Below, one piece after another: positions 11,102-20,012 of a stretch of DNA of 64,000 bases. The translations under genes and the position numbers were made by a program. The notes beneath the pieces are model-generated. The model was not told the origin of the DNA. It saw only the letters and a program-made list of their open reading frames with translations, and searched no databases. Numbering within the stretch: the stretch's first letter is position 1; each line of letters opens with the position of its first letter. Origin of the DNA: Tremella fuciformis (lineage: Eukaryota; Basidiomycota; Tremellomycetes; Tremellales; Tremellaceae); contig CP136490.1 in NCBI GenBank assembly GCA_032768795.1, positions 7,440,001-7,504,000 on the forward strand, in the 5' to 3' direction.

Positions 11102-11873
11102 TGTCAGACCTGTACCCGGTGACCTGTATTAGATCCAACTAAAGCTCACCTAAATCAATCTATCGGTTCAAGCTGCTAACTATTAACGACTATTCGTAAC
11201 AGATAGTAACGAACAAGAGTAGAGTGGAACCAAGCTGGGTGAGGAGCGATCAAGACTCACTTCACTTATCTATCTCTCGTCACTGGTACGGTCGATTCTC
11301 TAAGTAGACGTTCTATCTAGAGGACTAGTTAACTAGATCGCTGAGGAACTTCCTCTGCGATCTTCCTTCTTAAGTATCTGCTGACTCTCGCCCGCTCTCA
11401 CTCTGATCCTTCTAGCATCGTCCTTCGTGGATCGTTCCATCGTTCTCCTAGTCGCTTCTACTCGTTCCCAATACTCTCTAGTATTCTCTCGTCGTCTCTC
11501 TTCTCTTCTATCGTCTTCTCTCCGCGCTGGCTTGCATCTAATCTCCTTGCGTGCCCGTCGTCGTCCTTATCGTCCTCGGTCTCCGCCCCGTGGCCCTGAC
11601 TGTGAGATAACTCTATCCTCCGTTATCGTGGACCTGACTCTTGTCCTTGCGTGCGTTCCTATCTCAACTCGGCCGATGGAAGACTGAGACGTATCCTTCT
11701 ATCGTTCTCCAGGTTGTTCTAGCGCTTTCAAGAGCAAGTCGTAGTTATTCGTGACTAATAGTGACGGTTCTATCGTACTCACGTTCTTTGGTTCGTAGGA
11801 TCCTTTGGATGTTTCCGTCGGAAGTTGCCTCGTGGTAGTCTCGTGGTCAGGATGCCGTGTCGGTTTCCTGACA
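11102..11873 (-). repeat. 3' LTR of inner element
   Basis: 772 bp, TGTCAGACC...TTTCCTGACA, nearly identical to 19236-20007. As the 3' LTR of the - strand element it sits immediately upstream of the antisense + strand gene starting near 12.2-12.4 kb and could supply its promoter. Confidence 0.95.
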
Positions 11874-11890
11874 CTCCTCCCTCCTTTACA
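11874..11890 (-). other. Polypurine tract of inner element
   Basis: Read on the - strand, AAAGGAGGGAGGAG directly precedes the TG of the 3' LTR, the expected position for plus-strand priming. Confidence 0.8.
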
Positions 11891-12362
11891 TCATGAGTCC
11901 CTTCATGATAAGATTAGTCGCGACTGATTTTTATTTGTTCCTGATACCGCCTATCGGTTGTCGCTTATCGTCCCGTTGCCTAGCAACGACTTTCTACATG
12001 TCGAGCATCTGCGAGTTGTCACCCTAGTTGCCTAGCAACCGCTCGCTCTTGCGACTGCCTCATACTCGTTTTTACTCGTAACGCCGTTTTGCCGATAGAC
12101 GCCCGCAGGATACATAAGGGCGTGACTGCGCCCTCTCGTTGTTCGTTCGTACATCTATTTTTCTTGACCTTTGGCGTACCCCTATGGCCCGCTCTCGCGC
12201 ATCCGCCCAACGACGTGTGAGTACTCGATCATGTTCGTGGCTATTACTGACCAAGAGCATAAGGGACGCTTCACGCGCAAGTCCACCTCGCCCGCTATGA
12301 CGCCCCTGCCTGAGTTGGACGAGTTGGCTCCGTCAAACGAAACCCGATAAGATCTCACCCAG

Positions 12363-13543
12363 ATGGATGCGGACCCGAGTGAGTTACTACTACTCGCTCG
12401 TATTTGTCACTAATAGCAGATGAGACACCTGCCCTCCCCACTCTCTCGGATGGAGAAGGCGTCACCCAGCCTCTCGCCCCCGCCGACACCGTCTCAGCTC
12501 CCGCTGCTCTCGAACGTGCCCCCACTGCCCCTCTGAACACCGCCCAAGACAAGACTTCGTCGCCCGCCCCGGAGGCTGACAACAAATCCGAAGGTGTGTT
12601 TGTTTTCTTGTATTCGTGTGTATTCGTTCCTAATAGTTTCCAGATGGATCCGAGACTACTGATCCCGAGGGTAACGTCGATGAAGACCCTAGTAAGTCGT
12701 TCCTATTCGATTGTATCCGCAACTAATAGCAGCCTTCCTTCTTTCCTCCGATCCCCCCGCCATCGAAGACGAGCTGGACTCGTCGGAGACAGAGTCCGAA
12801 CCCCCTCGCAAGAAGGGTTCCAAGGGGAAAGGGAAACAACGCGCCATTGTCGATACTCCTATTCGCGAGCTCGACGAGACCAAGCCCATTCCGTCCACTC
12901 CGGAATCAGTTGATCCCGACGAGATCCTGGCCATTGTGAGTAGTTTCTATTCGTTACGAATAGTAACTAATTGTAGGACTATGCCACGTTCATGTCAGCC
13001 GCCCACGCGAGTCAGACCCCGTCTAAGTTTGTTCCGAAGGCAAGTGATCTCGTACTGTTTGGGGTTAATAGTGACGAATAGTCCCACACTGTCGATGTCC
13101 CCCCGCCCTACAAACGGCCGTCCGAACTTAAGGCCGGTGAGGCGCCGCCCAAGCGTGCTGCTCGCGGCACGCGCCCACTTTCAAATGAGAAGTTCGCCGA
13201 ACAGCAAAATTATCCGGTCTCGGTTCCACCGTGCCGAGGCTGTCTCAAGGCCAAGCTTGTTTGTCGAGTCAAGCCAGGCTCAATTCGCTGTGCTGTGTGC
13301 ACTTCGGCATGTTCTTTCTCAGACCCCGCGCCTTATCTTCAGGTTTTACGAGAGCATTTCCTTTCCCTCAAGGAAGGTCTGAAGGGACTCGAACGCGCTC
13401 GATTGAATTCGTCTACCTCCGGGACAGTCACTATCCCTGCGGGCACTTTTGCGGACATACATTCGCGCATTTCCCAGATAGGTGAAGCCGAGGCAGCTGT
13501 TCGTACTTTGGAGTCGCTGAAGAGGAAGAATAGGGAAATGTAG
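12363..13543 (+). CDS. Antisense accessory gene of inner element: spliced zinc-cluster-like protein
   Basis: Runs opposite to the element's gag-pol, between pol and the 3' LTR. Six exons join cleanly: 12363-12378, 12420-12593, 12644-12691, 12733-12935, 12977-13039, 13082-13543 (966 nt, 321 aa). The introns are 41-50 nt with CTAAT/CTAAC-type branch sites; the fifth has a GC-AG boundary (AAG|GCAAGT). The N-terminal half is acidic and Ser/Pro-rich with a basic patch PPRKKGSKGKGKQR. Residues about 219-244 carry CRGCLKAKLVC and CAVCTSAC, two CxxC clusters that look like zinc ligands. A Lys/Arg-rich helical tail follows (SLKEGLKGLERARL, LESLKRKNREM). An earlier exon from ATG 12184 (MARSRASAQRR) may belong to the leader. 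The function is unknown; a regulator or nucleic-acid-binding protein is plausible. Confidence 0.78.
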
Positions 13544-13610
13544 CATATAGTCATCTATCGTTGTACCTATGAAGTCCTCAATCGCACTGGGTGCTATTTG
13601 GGACTAATAG

Positions 13611-16600
13611 TTACTGACGACTTCTTAGATTATGCCTGTGCCCGGTCTCTTGCCTGACTGACTCTTGAGTTCGTTGTCGTTTGTTAGGTCGTATAGGCTC
13701 TTCTTTGTCGCTATTTGTCTTTATTCGTTTTGAATAGCTCCTATCTTTCTTGATTCCTCCGAATGTGTGACCAATGGGCTTGTCGGGGTGTCGCTCGTGG
13801 AATGTTCTTACAACCTCTGCCGCGTTTCTGACGTTCACCTCCGGCTCCCAGCCCACTTCATCGTCCCCGTAGCCTCTCCACTCCACTAGGTACTCGACTT
13901 TCCCATTCCTTGTTCTTCTTGAGTCCAGAATCCTCTCGACTTCAAATTCAGCATCAGGCTCCACTATAGTTGGTAGTCCTTGTGGTTGCCCTTTCGGTCG
14001 TATTCGTTTGTCTTCGACGCTAATAACGTCCACAGGATGCAGTCTGGACACATGAAAAACATTGTGGATCTTGAGCGTCGCTGGTAACTTCAATTTCTTC
14101 GCGTGTGTTCCTATTGATTCTTCCACCTGGAAGGGTCCATCTCGCCTGTAGTCGAGTTTCTTGCTGGGTCGTTTCGTGTTAAGGCCCTCGAGGTCCAACA
14201 TGACATAGTCTCCGTCCTTGATTTCGACCTGCGACTGGTGCTTCCTGTTGTAGTACTTCTCCATTTCCTTTCCTGCTCGTACATAGTTCTCCCTGCAGAT
14301 TGAGTGAACTTCGTTCATTGAGTTCGCACGTTGTCTTGCCTGCTGATTGTCGACTTTATTCGGTTCTAATATTTCCTGAACCCATCTAGGATGAAATCCG
14401 TGTAGCGCATAGAACGGGGTCATTCCTATCGTATCGTGATGGGCGTTGTTGATGGCGAACTGGGCGAATGCCAACAACGGTGCCCAGTTGTCCTGGTCGA
14501 AGTTGGTGAAGATCCTCATGAATCCCTCTACTTTCTGGTTATGTCGCTCGGTTTGACCATCAGTCTGCGGCCTTCTTGCCGTACTGAGTGCCAATCGAAT
14601 GTCGAATTGCTCCGTTAGACTCCTCCAGAAGTCTGATACAAATTTACTTCCCCTGTCAGATACAATCGTGCTCGGCAGTCCGTATCTGGAGAAAACCGTA
14701 TCGAATAGTAACGAACACATTTCGGGTGCGTTCAACTTTGTTACCGTGGGTATGAGCACTGTGTACTTTGTCAAGCGGTCGACCACTACTAGTATTGAAT
14801 TGAAGTTGTTTGAGACTGGCAGCTCTTCGATGAAGTCCATCGTGATGTCCTCGAACGGTAGGCGTGGAACTTCCAAGGTTCGTAGCTGACCTCTTGGTCT
14901 CTGGTTGAAAGGCTTGGTGCGCAGACAGGCTGTGCAGCTCGACACGTACTTGGTGACGTGCGCAGTGAGCCCAGGCCAGTAATAGTCCCGTTGAACCGCC
15001 TTCATAGTCCTTTTAACTCCTGGATGTCCTGCCAACGGAGTGTCGTGTCTTGAGTTTATGATCTTGAACCTCAAATCATCGTAGTCTGGGATATAGATTT
15101 TGCCGTCGATGCGGATGAATCCTTGTTGGTCTATTTCGACTCTAGTATCGCTTGATAGTCGCAATTCGTTCCTAATATCTTCGAGCGGTTTCTGTGCGGC
15201 AATCCCTTCGATGACTTGCCTGCACTGCTCGTCTTTCATATACCCTTCCCTTACTCTGCTTCCATCGATGATCCAATCATACGTGTTCGGGTCTGCTGTA
15301 CTGGGTGATTCGGTCGTTGTAACCCCATACATTTCAAGGGGTTCCTGGTCTTCGGCGATTGAAGCTGTCTTCTTTGACTCTTCTAAGTTCGTCACTATTT
15401 GGTCCAATTCGTTCTCAGCATCGATTGTCTCGATCACCTGTCGAACCTTTGAGTCCGTTTGGTAACTGTCACCGCCTCTTGTCCCTGCCAGGTCAGGTCG
15501 TCTCGACAGGGCGTCTGGTACCACGTTGCCCTTACCTGGGGTGTACACTATTCGTAGATCGAAGCGAGCCAGGATCTCTGCCCATCTGGCCTCCCTGTTT
15601 GATACCTGCTTCGGCATGGTATACCCTATCAAGGGCTGATGGTCGGTAACAAAGATTATTGGCCATTTGCTGCCCTCGAAATATGCTCGATGATGTTGTA
15701 AGCAATAAATAATTGCGAATAGTTCTTTCTCGGTGACAGTCCAGTTCTCCTCATTCGGTTTGAGCCTTGCTGAACCATAATGGATTGCCGTTCGCTTCAT
15801 GGTGTTGCGATCCACATGGTAGATCACATACCCAATGGCGAAGTCCGAGGCATCCGTGTGTACCTCTATCGGGAGCTCTGGATCGAAGTGCCCGAGAATA
15901 GGCGGTGATGATAGGGCACCTTTCAGCGACTGAAATGACTTGTCAGCCTCTTCGTTCCAAATAAACCTTGCTTTCTTCGACATCAACTTGTTGAGAGGTC
16001 TCGCAATTCCCGAGAAGTTGGGTACAAATCTTCGGTAGTAACTGAAAAGACCCACCGCAGATCGTAGTTCCTTCTGTGTAGTCGGGATAGGGAAGTTCCT
16101 AATAGTTTCTGTTAGTCCTTCGTCGGTTGCTATCCCCTCCGCAGACACCCTGTGTCCTAAGAATGTAATGCTGTCTTTCTCGAACTCGCATTTTGCTGCT
16201 TTTAGTCGAAGCTCCCATTGTCGTAGTATATCGAAGACTGTCTTGGTAAGAGCTCGAAGTTCTTCAACCGTTTTCGCGTAAATGAGAATGTCGTCGATAT
16301 ATACGTAGACACCTTTCCCTATTAGTTCCGAAAATATATCGTTCATAAAATGTTGGAACGTTGCGGGAGCCCATTTTAGGCCATCCCTCATCACAGTGGA
16401 CTCGAACATACCAAAGATAGTCCTGAACGCTGTCAGGTGTTCGTGTCCTTCAGCCATCCGCACCAGCTGATAGGCCCCTGCCAAATCCAGCTTCGTGTAG
16501 AACCGTGCGTCACGTAGATCTGCCAAGATCTGCGAGATTAATGGTAACGGATAGGCGCTATTTACTGTGGCTTCATTTAGCTTGCGATAGTCCACGACTA

Positions 16601-18104
16601 GTCGTAAGCGTCCGTCTTTCTTCGGGACAAAGAACGCCGGCGATCCATAAGGTGATAACGAATGGTATATCTTTCCTTCCGCCTTCTCCTTTTCCAAGTA
16701 TTCGTGTAAGGCGTTCTTTTCTTTCGGAGATAGTTGATAGAGAGGAGCAAGAGGCAGCTTACCTCCCTCCTTTAGTTCTATCCTGTGGTCGTACGGTCGA
16801 TGTGGCGGCAGTGCTGCCGACCCACTCGGTTCTTCAAACAAGTCTTCCCATCCTTGGTAGGCCTCTGGAATCTTGCTTTCCTTTGCCGAAGACTGTTCCT
16901 TCTCGTTCAAGGTCGTGTACGAGTCGCTCTCACTGGCGGTTACTCCGTTCACCTCTACCCTTGTTTGGTCGTATTCTTTCTCCTCAAGTGCTATTCGTCC
17001 CCATTTGTTCCAAATAGTCACATCTTGCAAATCTTCGATTGCCGTCCAATCCTCCGGATCGGTTCCGGCTTCATCCTTGCCGTATTTGTAGTCGTCGTAG
17101 ATTCCACTAGAATCATCGCTTGACTCATCATCCCTCGTAGAAGGGTCACTGAGTACGGGAGTCCCGTCTTCCGTCCCAGCCCTTTCAAGAGGATCGTCCG
17201 CCATTGGCGCTTTTTCGCAGCTATTCGTTTCTGTTGCTCCTTCGCCATCGTTGCTTATTCCAGCCTCGCCAGATCCTTCCTGGGTTACTGAGATCGGTCT
17301 CCATCGATTGCCGCTTTCCGCGATCTCGATGTTGTTGGGATAGGTTGTCCCGGACGCATAGGGCTTCCTGTAAGCCTTCCCTTTTCGTCTGTGTGGTTTT
17401 CTCACCACAGGAGTGCACGGGAACTCAGCCCATCCATGCCTCGCATCAATGGTTACTCCGTTCTCGGCCATCCACGGCCATCCCAATACAATGTCGGCCC
17501 CATTTAATTCCGTCACAAGCAATTTGACATCTATTGGGGGATATTCGGGATGAAGTTGGATGTTCGTGTCGATATAGGTGTGAACCAGACCAAACGCGCT
17601 TGTACGTCCATCAAACATTACTACGTGTTTGGGTCGTTCAATCACGGTGTGGTTTAAGGTCTGGGCTATCTCTGACCTCCAGTCGACAAAGCAGGAGCTG
17701 GCTCCAGTGTCGAACAGGATGTTGGAGAGATATCCTTGTCGGCAATATAAGGAAGGGAATCCGCACTGGAGCTTTGCCCGGCCGCCAGTTAGGAGTACCC
17801 TCAATCGTAGATTCTCGGTCATGTTATCGTAGCATACAATTGATCTTTTTGGTAGTAGTTCGTCCCCAATAAATTCTGTTCCGTTATAATTCTCGAATGC
17901 CGCACCTAGAGTGAGAGGTTTGTTTGAGCCCCGACTCCCTCTCAATTCGACGGGGCGCTTACTTTTGACTGTTGCGAGCTCGTAGAAGGGGTCGTGGTAC
18001 GCTGGTAGGTGTTCGTAGCATTGGAAGAGACCACCGTTCCTTGAGATCGCGTCGATTGCGAACAGTCCTTGGCCTGATGACCACTCTGTCCGCAAGAAAA
18101 GCAT
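13611..18104 (-). CDS. Inner element Pol: protease, RT, RNase H, integrase, chromodomain
   Basis: Overlaps gag by about 160 nt in the -1 frame, so expression as Gag-Pol needs a -1 ribosomal frameshift; the Met at 18104 need not be used. Protease NILFDTGASSCF (Asp about residue 132). RT LRLVVDYRKLNEATV and YVYIDDILIYAK (about residue 600). RNase H EVHTDASDFAIG and FVTDHQPL. Integrase zinc domain HDTPLAGHPGVKRT...CTACLRTK. Integrase core Asp in TMDFIEELP, Asp in SDRGSKFVS and Glu in QTDGQTERHN. The C-terminal chromodomain (about residues 1375-1435) contains VERILDSRRTRNGKVEYLVE and WRGYGDDEVGWEPEVNV. It ends in a basic tail. No stop or frameshift damages it. Confidence 0.95.
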   Translation of the reverse strand: MLFLRTEWSSGQGLFAIDAISRNGGLFQCYEHLPAYHDPFYELATVKSKRPVELRGSRGSNKPLTLGAAFENYNGTEFIGDELLPKRSIVCYDNMTENLRLRVLLTGGRAKLQCGFPSLYCRQGYLSNILFDTGASSCFVDWRSEIAQTLNHTVIERPKHVVMFDGRTSAFGLVHTYIDTNIQLHPEYPPIDVKLLVTELNGADIVLGWPWMAENGVTIDARHGWAEFPCTPVVRKPHRRKGKAYRKPYASGTTYPNNIEIAESGNRWRPISVTQEGSGEAGISNDGEGATETNSCEKAPMADDPLERAGTEDGTPVLSDPSTRDDESSDDSSGIYDDYKYGKDEAGTDPEDWTAIEDLQDVTIWNKWGRIALEEKEYDQTRVEVNGVTASESDSYTTLNEKEQSSAKESKIPEAYQGWEDLFEEPSGSAALPPHRPYDHRIELKEGGKLPLAPLYQLSPKEKNALHEYLEKEKAEGKIYHSLSPYGSPAFFVPKKDGRLRLVVDYRKLNEATVNSAYPLPLISQILADLRDARFYTKLDLAGAYQLVRMAEGHEHLTAFRTIFGMFESTVMRDGLKWAPATFQHFMNDIFSELIGKGVYVYIDDILIYAKTVEELRALTKTVFDILRQWELRLKAAKCEFEKDSITFLGHRVSAEGIATDEGLTETIRNFPIPTTQKELRSAVGLFSYYRRFVPNFSGIARPLNKLMSKKARFIWNEEADKSFQSLKGALSSPPILGHFDPELPIEVHTDASDFAIGYVIYHVDRNTMKRTAIHYGSARLKPNEENWTVTEKELFAIIYCLQHHRAYFEGSKWPIIFVTDHQPLIGYTMPKQVSNREARWAEILARFDLRIVYTPGKGNVVPDALSRRPDLAGTRGGDSYQTDSKVRQVIETIDAENELDQIVTNLEESKKTASIAEDQEPLEMYGVTTTESPSTADPNTYDWIIDGSRVREGYMKDEQCRQVIEGIAAQKPLEDIRNELRLSSDTRVEIDQQGFIRIDGKIYIPDYDDLRFKIINSRHDTPLAGHPGVKRTMKAVQRDYYWPGLTAHVTKYVSSCTACLRTKPFNQRPRGQLRTLEVPRLPFEDITMDFIEELPVSNNFNSILVVVDRLTKYTVLIPTVTKLNAPEMCSLLFDTVFSRYGLPSTIVSDRGSKFVSDFWRSLTEQFDIRLALSTARRPQTDGQTERHNQKVEGFMRIFTNFDQDNWAPLLAFAQFAINNAHHDTIGMTPFYALHGFHPRWVQEILEPNKVDNQQARQRANSMNEVHSICRENYVRAGKEMEKYYNRKHQSQVEIKDGDYVMLDLEGLNTKRPSKKLDYRRDGPFQVEESIGTHAKKLKLPATLKIHNVFHVSRLHPVDVISVEDKRIRPKGQPQGLPTIVEPDAEFEVERILDSRRTRNGKVEYLVEWRGYGDDEVGWEPEVNVRNAAEVVRTFHERHPDKPIGHTFGGIKKDRSYSKRIKTNSDKEEPIRPNKRQRTQESVRQETGHRHNLRSRQ

Positions 18105-19186
18105 AAGCCCGAATCCCTTCGTCTCTGCTTCTCGAACTCACTCAGGCGTGGTCGCATACCTAGGCCTGCGAATGGGTTGCCATTCCATGGGGTGGTCGCA
18201 CGCGGTGGCTGAGTGCTCTTGACTGTGCTGGTTTCTGATGAGCGGTTAAAACTGGTAACAGCTGGTCGCACTCGCCCACTATTCGTTTCTATTTGTCGCG
18301 GTTCATGCCTCTCTGTGCGTCCTTGTTCGTTCTTCTTCTCTTGTTCCCTCTCGAACATGCGTTCATCAAGTCTCGTGATCACCGTGACAAAGTCGTTCCA
18401 GGTCTTAGGGATTTCCTCCACCTTGGTAGCGATGGCGTCCTTGAGAGAGGGCTTCAAGCCTTCCCTAGCCTTGGCGATGAGAACCGAATCGGGCCAATCC
18501 AGCAATGATGATAACTGTTCGAACTCTGCAAAGTAATTCGTAACAGAAGACTTTTGTTGGATCGCTAATAGTTTCCGTTCGGCTGTATGAACTTCATCTG
18601 GGTCTCCGTAGGTTCGTTTGATGTGTTTGATGAACAACCCGTAATCGTGAAGCCATCTAGGCTGATCGTCGACATCCTTAGCTAAGTGCGCCTCAATAGA
18701 GTGCAGTGGCGCCTTCCTAAAGAACGATATCATATATCGGATCTTGGCATAGTCGGTGGCGTATCGGGCTGGTTGTAAGTCGAAGACCAGCTGACACTGC
18801 GTCAGGAATCCGGTGAGCTTGTTCCTTTCTCCTTGATACTCGTCCGGAGAGTTGACCTTTGGTTCCTTGTTGTTCGATTTGTTCGTATTAGTCTCGAATT
18901 GGTTCACTCGATGCTCAGTCATCATCCTTTGATTCTGACTCAAAAGCAACAGTGCCTCACCAATCTTATCGAGTTGGGTCCTGATCGAAGAGAGCCCATC
19001 ATCCTGGGTAGACTCCATCGTGTCTTCTTGAGCGCCTGGCTCGTACACGCCTGGCGTACCTTGGACTCCTTCTCCTTCCTCCGTGGTAGTCCCAGTGGGA
19101 GGAGTGATCAGCTCATGCTCTGCGTCGGGATTGCCTGTCGCGCCTCGGTTCCTAAGGCCGTACCCGGTCGTAGGTGCAGAGGACAT
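17942..19186 (-). CDS. Inner element Gag
   Basis: 414 residues from the Met at 19186, 50 nt inside the 5' LTR. A coiled-coil-like segment (IRTQLDKIGEALLLLSQNQR) precedes a capsid-like helical core typical of Ty3/gypsy Gag (about residues 120-270; LTGFLTQCQLVF, FAEFEQLSSLLDWPD). A CCHC zinc knuckle CFSCGQSGHQAKDC lies near the end. The stop is at 17942-17944; pol continues in the -1 frame. I see no textbook slippery heptamer in the overlap. Confidence 0.93.
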   Translation of the reverse strand: MSSAPTTGYGLRNRGATGNPDAEHELITPPTGTTTEEGEGVQGTPGVYEPGAQEDTMESTQDDGLSSIRTQLDKIGEALLLLSQNQRMMTEHRVNQFETNTNKSNNKEPKVNSPDEYQGERNKLTGFLTQCQLVFDLQPARYATDYAKIRYMISFFRKAPLHSIEAHLAKDVDDQPRWLHDYGLFIKHIKRTYGDPDEVHTAERKLLAIQQKSSVTNYFAEFEQLSSLLDWPDSVLIAKAREGLKPSLKDAIATKVEEIPKTWNDFVTVITRLDERMFEREQEKKNEQGRTERHEPRQIETNSGRVRPAVTSFNRSSETSTVKSTQPPRATTPWNGNPFAGLGMRPRLSEFEKQRRRDSGLCFSCGQSGHQAKDCSQSTRSQGTVVSSNATNTYQRTTTPSTSSQQSKVSAPSN

Positions 19187-19220
19187 GTCGTCTTGATTTG
19201 GTGGCTTGTCGAAGGATATG

Positions 19221-19233
19221 AGCGATCTAGTTA
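19221..19233 (-). other. Self-priming primer-binding site of inner element
   Basis: In the sense (-) strand TAACTAGATCGCT begins 2 nt after the 5' LTR. It is the exact reverse complement of AGCGATCTAGTTA inside the same LTR (19464-19476). This 13-nt match predicts the RNA 5' end near 19476 and tRNA-free priming as in Tf1. A TATA-like CTTAAG lies about 31 nt upstream of that point. Confidence 0.85.
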
Positions 19234-19235
19234 TC

Positions 19236-20007
19236 TGTCAGACCTGTACCCGGTGACCTGTATTAGATCCAACTAAAGCTCACCTAAATCAATCTATCGG
19301 TTCAAGCTGCTAACTATTAACGACTATTCGTAACAGATAGTAACGAACAAGAGTAGAGTGGAACCAAGCTGGGTGAGGAGCGATCAAGACTCACTTCACT
19401 TATCTATCTCTCGTCACTGGTACGGTCGATTCTCTAAGTAGACGTTCTATCTAGAGGACTAGTTAACTAGATCGCTGAGGAACTTCCTCTGCGATCTTCC
19501 TTCTTAAGTATCTGCTGACTCTCGCCCGCTCTCACTCTGATCCTTCTAGCATCGTCCTTCGTGGATCGTTCCATCGTTCTCCTAGTCGCTTCTACTCGTT
19601 CCCAATACTCTCTAGTATTCTCTCGTCGTCTCTCTTCTCTTCTATCGTCTTCTCTCCGCGCTGGCTTGCATCTAATCTCCTTGCGTGCCCGTCGTCGTCC
19701 TTATCGTCCTCGGTCTCCGCCCCGTGGCCCTGACTGTGAGATAACTCTATCCTCCGTTATCGTGGACCTGACTCTTGTCCTTGCGTGCGTTCCTATCTCA
19801 ACTCGGCCGATGGAAGACTGAGACGTATCCTTCTATCGTTCTCCAGGTTGTTCTAGCGCTTTCAAGAGCAAGTCGTAGTTATTCGTGACTAATAGTGACG
19901 GTTCTATCGTACTCACGTTCTTTGGTTCGTAGGATCCTTTGGATGTTTCCGTCGGAAGTTGCCTCGTGGTAGTCTCGTGGTCAGGATGCCGTGTTGGTTT
20001 CCTGACA
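19236..20007 (-). repeat. 5' LTR of inner element
   Basis: 772 bp. From the self-priming match, U3 would be 19477-20007 and R-U5 19236-19476. The right copy of the ATGAC target duplication follows at 20008-20012. Confidence 0.95.
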
Positions 20008-20012
20008 ATGAC

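Larger units (their letters stand above)
11102..20007 (-). mobile_element. Inner LTR retrotransposon, Ty3/gypsy chromovirus of Tf1/sushi type, complete and young
   Basis: 8906 bp, flanked by 772-bp LTRs (11102-11873 and 19236-20007) and a perfect 5-bp target duplication. The only LTR difference I found is C at 11861 versus T at 19995, so insertion is recent. The element is read on the - strand, opposite to its host element: right LTR (5'), PBS, gag, pol by -1 frameshift, then an antisense spliced gene, polypurine tract and left LTR (3'). Protease, RT, RNase H, integrase and chromodomain motifs are all intact, so it may be autonomous. Confidence 0.95.

Noticed and set aside
11427..11687. 86-codon frame in the inner LTR, repeated at 19561-19821
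   Set aside because: It is identical only because the two LTRs are nearly identical; Ser/Arg/Leu-rich composition and no start context suggest chance.
12404..12913. Unspliced ORF inside the inner element read as its own 169-aa protein
   Set aside because: It runs through two intron-like segments; the spliced six-exon model explains the region better.
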